Source of the DNA: Pseudotabrizicola sp.
GTDB taxonomy: Bacteria; Pseudomonadota; Alphaproteobacteria; Rhodobacterales; Rhodobacteraceae
Length of the DNA stretch: 64,000 nucleotides
Direction of reading: 5' to 3'
NCBI RefSeq assembly: GCF_030684215.1
Contig: NZ_JAUXOV010000038.1
Location: 186,001-250,000, forward strand
The notes under the pieces are model-generated. The model was not told the DNA's origin. It worked only from the letters and a program-made list of their open reading frames with translations, and searched no databases. Below are positions 25,228 to 33,479 of the stretch, in pieces. How positions within the stretch are numbered: the stretch's first letter is position 1; each line of letters begins with the position of its first letter. The position numbers and the translations under genes were made by a program.

Positions 25228-25926
25228 ATGCAGATCACCTGGCTTGGCCACTCCGGCTTTCGGATACAGATTGAAAACGCCGTCCTGCTGGTCGACCCGT
25301 GGCTTGACGGCAACCCGATGTTTCCCGCAGACCGCCGGGCCGATGCACTCGCAGGCGTCACCCATGTTTTCCTGACCCATGCGCATGGCGACCATGCCTC
25401 GGACGCGCTGGCCATTGCGCGCGAAACCGGGGCCACCCTCGCCGCTATTCATGAGCTTGCCGAATACCTCAAACGTGAGGGCGCTACAGATGTTATCGGC
25501 TTTGGCAAGGGCGGCACGCTTGTTGCAGGCGGCGCCAAGGTGACGATGGTCAACGCCTCGCATTCCTCCAGCATCGACTTTGCCAGCGGCAATGCCATCG
25601 CGGGCGGGTCAGAGGCAGGCTTCATGATCGCGGGCGAGGGTCAGGTGATCTACCTGTCAGGCGACACCGACATCATGGCCGATATGGACTGGATGGCCGA
25701 TTACCACAAACCCAGCATCGGCATCCTGTCCTGTGGTGGGCATTACACGATGGATATGGCCCGCGCCGCCTATGCCGCCCGGCGCTATTTCAACTTCCGC
25801 ACCGTGATTCCCTGCCATTACAAGACCTTCAGGCTGCTCGCACAAGACGCGTCAGAGCTAAAGGCAGGCCTGCCCCCCGGCACAAACATGATTGAACCGG
25901 TGGTGATGGAGCCGATCACCTTTTGA
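25228..25926 (+). CDS. UPF0173-type metal-dependent hydrolase (metallo-beta-lactamase fold)
   Basis: A 232-residue metallo-beta-lactamase-fold protein. HAHGDH at residues 51-56 gives the zinc ligands; further histidines in NASHSSS and IPCHYKTF, and Asp in LSGDTDIM, complete the site. The family (UPF0173) is widespread, without a settled substrate. Divergent from gatC. Confidence 0.92.
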   Translation: MQITWLGHSGFRIQIENAVLLVDPWLDGNPMFPADRRADALAGVTHVFLTHAHGDHASDALAIARETGATLAAIHELAEYLKREGATDVIGFGKGGTLVAGGAKVTMVNASHSSSIDFASGNAIAGGSEAGFMIAGEGQVIYLSGDTDIMADMDWMADYHKPSIGILSCGGHYTMDMARAAYAARRYFNFRTVIPCHYKTFRLLAQDASELKAGLPPGTNMIEPVVMEPITF

Positions 25927-26005
25927 TGGCGCGGCCGCAAACCCCTGTGGCTGCGCGGCACCATTCGGTGGTGGCGTCCCACTGCCACCGCTTCAGCCAG
26001 ACAGG

Positions 26006-26491
26006 TCAGAAACTGCCTGTCTGGCCCTGGCCCCGACGCCCTGCAAAGAACCCGCGCATCAGCGCTTCCGCGTCCTCTGCCCCGATCCCGTCGTAAACCT
26101 CCGGCACGTGATGGCACTGCGCATGTGCAAACACCCGCGCGCCCACCGTCACGCCACCAGACTTCGGGTCCGCCGCACCATAATACAGACGCCCCACCCG
26201 CGCGGCCGAAATTGCCGCCGCGCACATCGGACACGGCTCCAGCGTCACATACAGATCATGCCCCGGCAGCCGCTCCGACCCCGCCAGCCGGCACGCCTCG
26301 CGGATCACCAGCACCTCGGCGTGGGCGGTCGGATCGCTCAGCGCGCGCGTCTGGTTGCCCGCCCGCGCCACAACCACGCCATCGGGCGACACCATCACCG
26401 CCCCCACCGGAACTTCACCGCGCACAGCCGCCGCCCGCGCTTCCTCCAGCGCCAGTTCCATAAACGAGGTAAACCCGCGTTGCTCTTTCAT
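26006..26491 (-). CDS. tadA: tRNA-specific adenosine deaminase
   Basis: A 161-residue deaminase that makes inosine at position 34 of tRNA-Arg(ACG). The zinc site is His57-Ala-Glu59 plus PCPMC (Cys87, Cys90), and the family stretch RLYYGAADPKSGG is present. The leader has GAGAGTATTTGAGCC just before its ATG, a copy of the intergenic GAGTATTT core. Divergent from rluB. Confidence 0.95.
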   Translation of the reverse strand: MKEQRGFTSFMELALEEARAAAVRGEVPVGAVMVSPDGVVVARAGNQTRALSDPTAHAEVLVIREACRLAGSERLPGHDLYVTLEPCPMCAAAISAARVGRLYYGAADPKSGGVTVGARVFAHAQCHHVPEVYDGIGAEDAEALMRGFFAGRRGQGQTGSF

Positions 26492-26605
26492 CTTGGCTCA
26501 AATACTCTCTGGGCTAGCCAATCGGGTTCGCCATTGGTCCGAAAGACCAATTGGCTTGGGGGCAGACAGCCCCGGGACTGGCCACCAAAGCCGAGGATGA
26601 CAGTC

Positions 26606-27868
26606 ATGGCCACAAATGAAAAGCCACCCCGCCCGAAAGCCGCGCCCAAGGCCGCCGCCAAAACCTCCCCCGAAGGCGAGCGCATCGCCAAGGTGCTGTC
26701 GCGTGCCGGGATCTCGTCGCGTCGTGAGGCCGAGCGGCTGATCGAGGCGGGCGAAGTGACCGTCAATGGCAAACTCGTCACCTCGCCGGCCCTAAATGTC
26801 ACCGCCGCCGACAAGATCACCGTCTCCGGCCAACCTGTCGGTGCGCCCGAACCCGCACGGCTGTGGCTGTATTACAAGCCCGAAGGTCTCGTCACCTCCG
26901 CCTCCGACGAAAAGGGCCGCGACACCGTTTTTGATAACCTGCCCGAAGATATGCCTCGCGTGATGTCAATTGGCCGCCTCGACCTCAATTCCGAGGGCCT
27001 GCTGCTTCTCACCAACGACGGCGCGCTGAAACGTCAGCTGGAACTGCCTTCCACCGGCTGGCTGCGCAAATACCGCGTGCGGGTCAAAGGCAACCCGACC
27101 GAGCCCGAGATCGAACCTTTGCGCAAGGGCATCACCATCGACGGCGAGCGCTTTCAACCGATGGAGGTCAAGATCGACCGCCATCAGGGGGCCAACGCCT
27201 GGCTGACCATCGGGTTGCGCGAAGGCAAGAACCGCGAGATCCGCCGCGCCATGTTTGCCATCGGCATGACCGTGAACCGGCTGATCCGCGTCAGCTATGG
27301 CCCGTTCCGCCTGAACGAGATGGAGCCGGGCGATGTCGAGGAAATCAAGGCGCGGGTGATGCGTGACCAGTTGGGCGCACTGATTTCCGGCCAGATCGAA
27401 GACGCCTCCGACGCGCAGACCAAGCCGAAATCCCGTGTCCGCACCACCAGCCGCACCGGATCTGACAGCGACCGCCCCGCCCGCATCTCGCGCAGCGCAG
27501 CAACCAAACCCGGTGAAAAGCCCGCGCGCCCCCCCCGGCCAGAAACGGCAAAATCCCCGCGCGCAGCTGCCGCAAAACCCGGCGCGCGCAGTGACACTGC
27601 AAAACCCGGCCCCCGCACCAGCACCGCCAAATCCGCCCCCCCCGGCACCATCAGCAGCCAACGCGGGCGCAAGGTACTTGGTCAGTTGTCGGATGCCTGG
27701 GCCAGCGCGACCAAGCCCGCCCGCCGCACCACCACCGAAACAGCCGAAGGCGACACCGCCGCCAGACCGCGCAGCCGCACCACCACGGGCGGCAAGCCCA
27801 GCACCCGCAATGCGCGCCCCGCCGCGCCACGCGGCGCAGGCCCGAAACCGCCACCGCGCCGGAAATAG
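26606..27868 (+). CDS. 23S rRNA pseudouridine synthase (RluB-like) with a long basic tail
   Basis: A 420-residue pseudouridine synthase of the RsuA/RluB branch. An S4 RNA-binding domain (about 25-75, KVLSRAGISSRREAERLIEA) precedes the catalytic domain with GRLDLNSEGLLLLTND (catalytic Asp) and LREGKNREIRRAM. After residue 265 comes a tail of about 155 residues rich in Lys, Arg, Pro, Ala and Thr, probably disordered and RNA-binding. The ATG at 26606 has GAGG nine bases upstream. RluB modifies U2605 in E. coli; the exact site here is inferred. Confidence 0.9.
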   Translation: MATNEKPPRPKAAPKAAAKTSPEGERIAKVLSRAGISSRREAERLIEAGEVTVNGKLVTSPALNVTAADKITVSGQPVGAPEPARLWLYYKPEGLVTSASDEKGRDTVFDNLPEDMPRVMSIGRLDLNSEGLLLLTNDGALKRQLELPSTGWLRKYRVRVKGNPTEPEIEPLRKGITIDGERFQPMEVKIDRHQGANAWLTIGLREGKNREIRRAMFAIGMTVNRLIRVSYGPFRLNEMEPGDVEEIKARVMRDQLGALISGQIEDASDAQTKPKSRVRTTSRTGSDSDRPARISRSAATKPGEKPARPPRPETAKSPRAAAAKPGARSDTAKPGPRTSTAKSAPPGTISSQRGRKVLGQLSDAWASATKPARRTTTETAEGDTAARPRSRTTTGGKPSTRNARPAAPRGAGPKPPPRRK

Positions 27869-27994
27869 TCCTGGCGCGGGGGACAGATCATGCCACTTCC
27901 CCCCGCGTCGCCTCTGGCAAGGGGCTGTTCCATCCCGTATACTCGAACGGATAGGGCCGGGTTTTCCCCATGCCGCCGCCAGAATGAGGCTGAA

Positions 27995-28078
27995 ATGTCC
28001 GGAAACGGGATGCAAACCCTGTCTTTCATCCTGCTCATTGGCCTTGTTGCCTATGTGGCCTTTGGTGGGGGGCTGTAA
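27995..28078 (+). CDS. 27-residue single-pass membrane peptide, coupled to xpaC
   Basis: A 27-codon frame (MSGNGMQTLSFILLIGLVAY, then VAFGGGL) with GAGG seven bases before its ATG. It is one hydrophobic helix flanked by Gly-rich ends. Its stop TAA shares a base with the ATG of the XpaC gene (TAATG), so translation is probably coupled. It looks like a genuine small membrane protein of the TelA cluster; conservation would settle it. Confidence 0.6.
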   Translation: MSGNGMQTLSFILLIGLVAYVAFGGGL

Positions 28079-28956
28079 TGGCACAACGTTTCGGTGGAAA
28101 GTTCAGCCCCGGCGCCGCGCCCGATGCCAAGGGCACTTTGCCACCCGCTCATCCGTTTGATGGCAAACAACCGCTGAAAGGCGCGGGGCGTGCCCAGTTT
28201 CTGGGCATTTCGGCGCTGCTTTTTCTGCCTGCCGCCTTTACCGGCACGCCCCGCACGCTGATGTTTGGCCTTGCCGCAACCGCGCTGATGCTGGCGGCCG
28301 CCTTCCTCACGCGCGAAGGAATGAAGGCCCATGCCGCCTTTGACGCGCGCAAAATCGCCCGCCGTCCGGCCTTTCCGCGCAAGATCTTCGGCTCTGTTCT
28401 GGTCGGTGCCGCATTGGTGGCGGGCGGGTTGATGTCCCATGACGGCTTGCTTTACCCGCTGTTGTTCGGGCTTGCCGGGGCGGCGCTGCATTTCAACACC
28501 TTCGGCGCCGATCCCTTGCGCGACAAGGGTGCCGAGGGGCTTGATACCTTCCAGACCGACCGTGTCGCCCGCGCGGTGGATGAGGCGGAAAAACACCTGA
28601 CCGCGATGCGTGATGCGATCCTGCGCGCGAATGACCGCCAGCTGGAAACGCGGGTGGACCGTTTCGCCGCCGCCGCCCGCCAGTTATTCCGCACAGTCGA
28701 AGATGACCCCCGCGACCTGACCGCCGCCCGCAAGTATCTGTCAGTCTATCTGCTGGGCGCGCGCGATTCGACCATCAAGTTTGCCGATCTTTACGCCCGC
28801 GCGCGTGACACGCAGGCACGCTCCGATTATCTGGCCCTGCTGGATGATCTGGAAACCACCTTTGCCGACCGCTCGCGCAGCCTGCTCAACGACAACCGCA
28901 GCGATCTGGATGTCGAAATCTCGGTCTTGCGCGACCGGCTGAAAACCGAAAACTGA
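28078..28956 (+). CDS. XpaC-like (5-bromo-4-chloroindolyl phosphate hydrolysis family) membrane protein
   Basis: A 292-residue protein with four N-terminal hydrophobic segments (about residues 40-140: FLGISALLFLPAA, LMFGLAATALMLAAAFL, FGSVLVGAALVAGG, LLYPLLFGLAGAAL). A long helical cytoplasmic domain follows, with VARAVDEAEKHLTAMRDAI. XpaC proteins are regularly found next to TelA; the name comes from a Bacillus phenotype and no enzyme activity is established. It is followed by telA after 38 bases. Confidence 0.82.
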   Translation: MAQRFGGKFSPGAAPDAKGTLPPAHPFDGKQPLKGAGRAQFLGISALLFLPAAFTGTPRTLMFGLAATALMLAAAFLTREGMKAHAAFDARKIARRPAFPRKIFGSVLVGAALVAGGLMSHDGLLYPLLFGLAGAALHFNTFGADPLRDKGAEGLDTFQTDRVARAVDEAEKHLTAMRDAILRANDRQLETRVDRFAAAARQLFRTVEDDPRDLTAARKYLSVYLLGARDSTIKFADLYARARDTQARSDYLALLDDLETTFADRSRSLLNDNRSDLDVEISVLRDRLKTEN

Positions 28957-28994
28957 CCCATTCCCAATGTGACGCCAAAAGTGAGAGTGATGCC

Positions 28995-30167
28995 ATGACC
29001 GAAACCGTCCGTGAACAAGCCGCCCTTGCCTTGACCCAGATCGAGGAAGTCACGGCCGTCATATTGCCCGAACCCATGGGCGAAATCGTGCCACTGGCCA
29101 CCGCCAGCGGTGAAAAGGCCGATGGAATCCGCACACGAATGGCTGAACTGGATATGGAAAACACCCAGTCGATCATCTCTTTCGGATCAAAGGCGCAGGC
29201 CGAATTGCAGGTGATCAGCCAGGAAATGCTGGCCGACGTCAAAAACAAGGACGCAGGTCCGGCAGGCGACAGCTTGCGCAAGATCGTGACCACGATCCGC
29301 GGCTTTGGTGCGCAGGAACTGGACATGCGCCGCGAACGCAGCTGGTGGGAACGGCTGATCGGAAAATCGGCCCCCTTCGCCAATTTCGTGGCCCGCTATG
29401 AAACCGTGCAGGGCCAGATCGACAAGGTTACCGAAGACCTTCTGCGCCACGAACATACGCTTCTCAAAGACATCCGGTCCTTGGATATGCTGTATGAAAA
29501 GACCCTGAATTTCTACGACGAACTCGCGCTGTATATCGCGGCGGGTGAGGCGAAGCTGGCCGATCTGGATGCCACAACCATCCCCGCCAAAGAGGCCGAA
29601 GTGGCGGCAGCTCCTGAAAATGATCAGGTGAAAAAAGCGCAAGAACTGCGTGACATGCGCGCCGCGCGCGACGATCTGGAGCGCCGGGTGCATGACCTGA
29701 AACTGACCCGTCAGGTCACCATGCAATCGCTGCCCTCGATCCGTCTGGTGCAGGAAAACGACAAGTCTCTGGTTACAAAAATCAACTCGACGCTGGTAAA
29801 CACGGTTCCCCTTTGGGAAACGCAGCTGGCGCAGGCCGTCACCATCCAACGCTCGCGTGAAGCGGCCGAGGCGGTGCGCGGCGCCAATGATCTGACCAAC
29901 GAACTGCTGACCAAAAACGCGGATAATCTGCGCGAAACCAACCGGGTCGTGCGCGAAGAAATGGAACGTGGCGTGTTCGATATCGCATCGGTCAAACAGG
30001 CGAACGAACAGCTGATCGCCACAATCAACGACAGCCTGCAAATCGCGGATGAGGGCAAGGCCCGCCGCGCCAGTGCCGAAGCCGAGCTGCACAAGATGGA
30101 GGCCGAATTGCGCGATACCCTTGCATCGGCCACCGCACGCAGCGTCCCCCAGCAGCCCCAAGGATAA
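28995..30167 (+). CDS. TelA/KlaA-type toxic anion resistance family protein
   Basis: A 390-residue, almost wholly helical cytoplasmic protein of the TelA family (KIVTTIRGFGAQELDMRRER, WWERLIGKSAPFANF, RVHDLKLTRQVTMQSLPSIR). TelA was named for tellurite resistance; homologues occur in cell-envelope stress systems alongside XpaC and TerD-type proteins. Here it lies in a six-gene rightward unit. No other Ter genes are in the window, so tellurite resistance itself is not implied. Confidence 0.9.
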   Translation: MTETVREQAALALTQIEEVTAVILPEPMGEIVPLATASGEKADGIRTRMAELDMENTQSIISFGSKAQAELQVISQEMLADVKNKDAGPAGDSLRKIVTTIRGFGAQELDMRRERSWWERLIGKSAPFANFVARYETVQGQIDKVTEDLLRHEHTLLKDIRSLDMLYEKTLNFYDELALYIAAGEAKLADLDATTIPAKEAEVAAAPENDQVKKAQELRDMRAARDDLERRVHDLKLTRQVTMQSLPSIRLVQENDKSLVTKINSTLVNTVPLWETQLAQAVTIQRSREAAEAVRGANDLTNELLTKNADNLRETNRVVREEMERGVFDIASVKQANEQLIATINDSLQIADEGKARRASAEAELHKMEAELRDTLASATARSVPQQPQG

Positions 30168-30177
30168 CCTCAACCTG

Positions 30178-31137
30178 ATGCGTATGACTGCCATCTTTCG
30201 TCTGGCTGGCTCTGCTTTGTGCGGGTTGGCGCTTGTGGGCTGTGTGGCCAACCCTCAGGCTCCGCACAGCTCACCCAACGCGCCCACGCGCCCAAGCTCT
30301 GCGGCGGTCGTGACCCCGCAAACGCCGCCCTCTGCGGCGAGTATGGCTGTGCGTCAGCATTATGCACGGGTGCAGGCAGATCTGCTGTCGAATGGGCTTT
30401 TGCGCACCGATGGGGGTGGACGCGATACGCCTTTTACTGACCGCATGCTGGCAGAAAACTTCATCCGCATTGCCCTTTATGATGAATATGCGCGCGGGCC
30501 TTCGGGCCCCGTGCAGCGCCAGACCGCCAGTCGCCTGCGCCGTTGGGAAACCCCGGTGCGTGTCGGCCTGCGCTTTGGCCCGTCTGTCAGCGCCAGCAGC
30601 CGCGCCACCGACACGGCCCGAATCCGGTCCTATCTTGGGCGTCTCAGCCGTCTGACCGGCCATCCGATTGCCCTGAACGATTCTGAGCCCAATTTCTTCA
30701 TTCACATCGTGAATGAGGACGAACGCCGCGCGCTTGGCCCCACCGTGGCGCAGGCCCTGCCCGGCCTGTCGGCAAGCGAGGTGGCGGGCATCACTAATAT
30801 GCCGCTGTCAACCTATTGCCTTGTTTACGCGATGTCCGAGGGCACTTCGGGCCGCTACACCCGCGCTTTTGCGGTGATCCGGTCCGAGCACCCCGATCTG
30901 TTGCGCCTGTCATGCATGCACGAGGAAATTGCCCAAGGCCTTGGCCTCGCCAATGACAGCCCGCGCGCGCGCCCCTCGATCTTCAACGACGATGAGGAAT
31001 TCGCCCTGCTTACAGGGCAGGACGAGTTGATGCTCCGCATGCTCTACAATCCCGCCCTTCGCACTGGCATGACCGAATCCGAAGCGCGGCCGATCATCGA
31101 ATCCCTTGCACGTGCCCTCGTTGGCGGCGAAAGTTGA
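30178..31137 (+). CDS. DUF2927 lipoprotein
   Basis: A 319-residue protein with a lipoprotein signal (LCGLALVGCVAN) and a DUF2927 domain (RWETPVRVGLRFGPSVS, then FFIHIVNEDERR, STYCLVYAMSE, CMHEEIAQGLGLANDSP). The HEEIAQGLGL segment resembles a metzincin-like helix, but no full zinc motif is seen. It is placed between telA and the SPFH gene with short gaps, so it should supply a periplasmic part to that membrane unit. Confidence 0.8.
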   Translation: MRMTAIFRLAGSALCGLALVGCVANPQAPHSSPNAPTRPSSAAVVTPQTPPSAASMAVRQHYARVQADLLSNGLLRTDGGGRDTPFTDRMLAENFIRIALYDEYARGPSGPVQRQTASRLRRWETPVRVGLRFGPSVSASSRATDTARIRSYLGRLSRLTGHPIALNDSEPNFFIHIVNEDERRALGPTVAQALPGLSASEVAGITNMPLSTYCLVYAMSEGTSGRYTRAFAVIRSEHPDLLRLSCMHEEIAQGLGLANDSPRARPSIFNDDEEFALLTGQDELMLRMLYNPALRTGMTESEARPIIESLARALVGGES

Positions 31138-31167
31138 CCTGCCCTGACGGGCAAAAGGAGAGTTTCC

Positions 31168-32298
31168 ATGGTTTTTGATTTCCTCAAGGGCGAATTCATC
31201 GACGTCATTTCCTTTCTGGATGACACACGCGACACGATGGTCTGGCGGTTTGAACGCCGGGGGCAGGCGATCAAATACGGCGCCAAGCTGACGGTGCGCG
31301 AAGGTCAGGCGGCGGTGTTCGTGCATGAAGGCCAGCTGGCCGATGTTTTCGGCCCCGGCCTATACATGCTGGAAACCAACAACCTGCCGATCATGACCAC
31401 CCTGCAACATTGGGATCATGGCTTTTCCAGCCCGTTCAAGTCCGAAGTCTATTTCGTCAACACCACCCGGTTCAACGATCACAAATGGGGCACCAAAAAC
31501 CCGATCATGTGTCGCGACCCGGAATTCGGCCCGGTCCGCATCCGTGCTTTTGGCACCTATTCCATGCGTGTCAGCGACCCCGCCCTGTTCCTGCGCGAAA
31601 TCGTCGGCACCGATGGGGAATTTACCGCCGATGAAGTGTCCAACCAGATCCGCAACATCATCGTGCAGGAGTTCAGCCAGACCATCGCCAAATCCGGCAT
31701 TCCGGTGCTGGACATGGCCGCCAACACCCGCGATCTGGGTCGCATTGTCACAACTGCAATCAACCCGACAGTGGCCGAATATGGCCTGACCCTGCCGGAA
31801 TTCTACATCGAAAACATCAGCCTGCCGGAAGAAGTCGAAAAGGTGCTCGACAAGCGCACCTCGATCGGGATTGCAGGCGATCTGAACAAATACATGCAGT
31901 TCAACGCGGCCGAAGGCATCGCCAACCCCGCCTCTGGCGCCGGGGCAATGATGGGTGCCGGCATGGCGGCCGGAATGGGTGCCGGCATGGCGGCCGGAAT
32001 GGGTGCGGCCATGGCGCAACAGGCCGGCCCATGGGGCGCGCCACCCGCCGCCCCCGCCGCAGCGGCGACACCACCGCCGCCACCGCCACCGCCCGCCACA
32101 ACCCTCTGGCATGTGGCCGAAAACGGCGCGACGAATGGCCCGTTTGACGAAGCCACCCTTGCAAGCATGGCCACCTCTGGCCAGATTTCACGCGCCAGCA
32201 TGGTCTGGACGGCAGGGCAGGACGGCTGGAAAATGGCCACAGATACGGCTCTGAAACGCCTGTTCGACTCCGTTCCGCCACCGCCGCCCGGCAAATAA
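31168..32298 (+). CDS. SPFH-domain protein with a C-terminal GYF_2 domain (YdjI-like)
   Basis: A 376-residue protein. Residues 1-235 are an SPFH/virion-core type domain (GQAAVFVHEGQLADVFGPGL, SEVYFVNTTRFNDHKWGTK, VRAFGTYSM-type strands). Residues about 265-310 are Gly/Ala/Met and Pro repeats, including two perfect 24-bp DNA repeats. Residues about 312-370 form a GYF_2 domain (WHVAENGATNGPFDEATL, then SMVWTAGQDGWKMA), a module that binds proline-rich peptides. AAAAGGAG precedes the ATG. Bacillus YdjI, of the same SPFH type, recruits PspA during membrane stress; a similar scaffold role is inferred. Confidence 0.85.
   Translation: MVFDFLKGEFIDVISFLDDTRDTMVWRFERRGQAIKYGAKLTVREGQAAVFVHEGQLADVFGPGLYMLETNNLPIMTTLQHWDHGFSSPFKSEVYFVNTTRFNDHKWGTKNPIMCRDPEFGPVRIRAFGTYSMRVSDPALFLREIVGTDGEFTADEVSNQIRNIIVQEFSQTIAKSGIPVLDMAANTRDLGRIVTTAINPTVAEYGLTLPEFYIENISLPEEVEKVLDKRTSIGIAGDLNKYMQFNAAEGIANPASGAGAMMGAGMAAGMGAGMAAGMGAAMAQQAGPWGAPPAAPAAAATPPPPPPPPATTLWHVAENGATNGPFDEATLASMATSGQISRASMVWTAGQDGWKMATDTALKRLFDSVPPPPPGK
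31954..32001 (+). repeat. Two tandem perfect 24-bp repeats in the SPFH gene
   Basis: Two identical 24-base units starting GGTGCCGGCATGG encode GAGMAAGM twice, followed by a partial third unit. They lie in the linker between the SPFH and GYF domains. Confidence 0.9.
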
Positions 32299-32310
32299 CC
32301 GAGACATGTG

Positions 32311-33408
32311 ATGGCAGAACAGGAACACCGTTGGCCCTGCGCAAGCTGTGGCGCAGACCTGCGATATTCCCCCGGCGATACCGCGCTGAAATGTGACCAT
32401 TGCGGCCATGTCCAGACCCTGCCCGATGTAGCCCCCGCGCGGCACTCGGCGCTGGACGAGTTGGACCTGAACCTTGCCCTGCAAAACGACCTGCCCCCCG
32501 CCGAGATGGAGGAGGTGCGAATTACTCCCTGCCCGTCCTGTGGATCGCAGGTCGAATTCCACGGCGCCGCGCATGCCACCGAATGCCCGTTTTGCGCCAC
32601 GCCCGTGGCCATTGGCACCGGCACCCAGCGCCTCATCAAACCCCAGGCGGTTCTGCCGTTTGTCCTGACCGAAAGGCAGGGGCGCGAGGCCATGGGCAAA
32701 TGGCTGGGCGGCCTGTGGTTCGCCCCCGGCGGTCTGGTGGAATACGCCCGCAAAGGCCGCACGCTATCAGGCCTTTATGTCCCCTACTGGACCTATGACG
32801 CCGCCACCCGCAGCCGCTATTCCGGCGCGCGGGGCGAGCATTACTATGAAACCCGCACCGTCACCGTGCAGGTCAACGGCAAGTCTGAACGCCGTCAGGA
32901 ACAGGTGCGCAAAACCCGCTGGCATAGCGCCTCTGGCTGGGTGTCGCGCCGGTTCGACGATGTTCTGGTGCTGGCCAGCGGCTCTTTGCCCCGCCGCTAC
33001 ACCGATACGCTGGCCCCATGGGATCTGGGCGCTTTGCTGCCCTATTCCCCCGACTTTCTGGCTGGCTTCACCTCGGAAGGCTACACCGTGAGCCTCGCGG
33101 ACGGCCAGACCATCGCGCGCGACGTGATGGCCGCCCAGATTGCGCAGGATGTACGCCGCGACATTGGCGGCGACGAACAACGGATCGACCAGATCAACAC
33201 CGCCTATTCGGCGGAAACGTTCAAGCACATCCTGCTGCCGATCTGGATGGCAGCCTATAAATACAACGGCAAAAGCTACCGCTTTGTCGTGAACGGCCAG
33301 ACCGGAAAAGTGCAGGGCGAACGCCCTTACTCGGCATGGAAAATCGCCTTTGCCGTCATTGTCGCTGCCATCATCATCGGCGGGATCGCGTATCTAAGCC
33401 AGATGTAG
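32311..33408 (+). CDS. Zinc-ribbon membrane-anchored protein (YdjG-like)
   Basis: A 365-residue protein. Two N-terminal zinc ribbons (CASCGADLRYSPGD with CDHCG, then CPSCGSQVEFHG with CPFC) are followed by a beta-rich middle (GLYVPYWTYDAATRSRYSG, with paired aromatic strands). A single C-terminal membrane helix (IAFAVIVAAIIIGGIAYL) ends it. Homologues are sometimes mislabelled as primosomal protein N prime. In Bacillus the zinc-ribbon membrane protein YdjG works with SPFH protein YdjI; the same pair is adjacent here. ATG 32311 is preferred over GTG 32308. Confidence 0.78.
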   Translation: MAEQEHRWPCASCGADLRYSPGDTALKCDHCGHVQTLPDVAPARHSALDELDLNLALQNDLPPAEMEEVRITPCPSCGSQVEFHGAAHATECPFCATPVAIGTGTQRLIKPQAVLPFVLTERQGREAMGKWLGGLWFAPGGLVEYARKGRTLSGLYVPYWTYDAATRSRYSGARGEHYYETRTVTVQVNGKSERRQEQVRKTRWHSASGWVSRRFDDVLVLASGSLPRRYTDTLAPWDLGALLPYSPDFLAGFTSEGYTVSLADGQTIARDVMAAQIAQDVRRDIGGDEQRIDQINTAYSAETFKHILLPIWMAAYKYNGKSYRFVVNGQTGKVQGERPYSAWKIAFAVIVAAIIIGGIAYLSQM

Positions 33409-33479
33409 CACAGGCCCGCCCTTTCCGATCCAGCCGCAATCGTTTAGAATCGCGAAACAATAAAAAGCAGGGGCAGGTC

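Noticed and set aside
26108-26605. N-terminal extension of the RluB gene upstream of 26606
   Set aside because: The extension is antisense to tadA and has no family similarity; the ribosome-binding site supports 26606.
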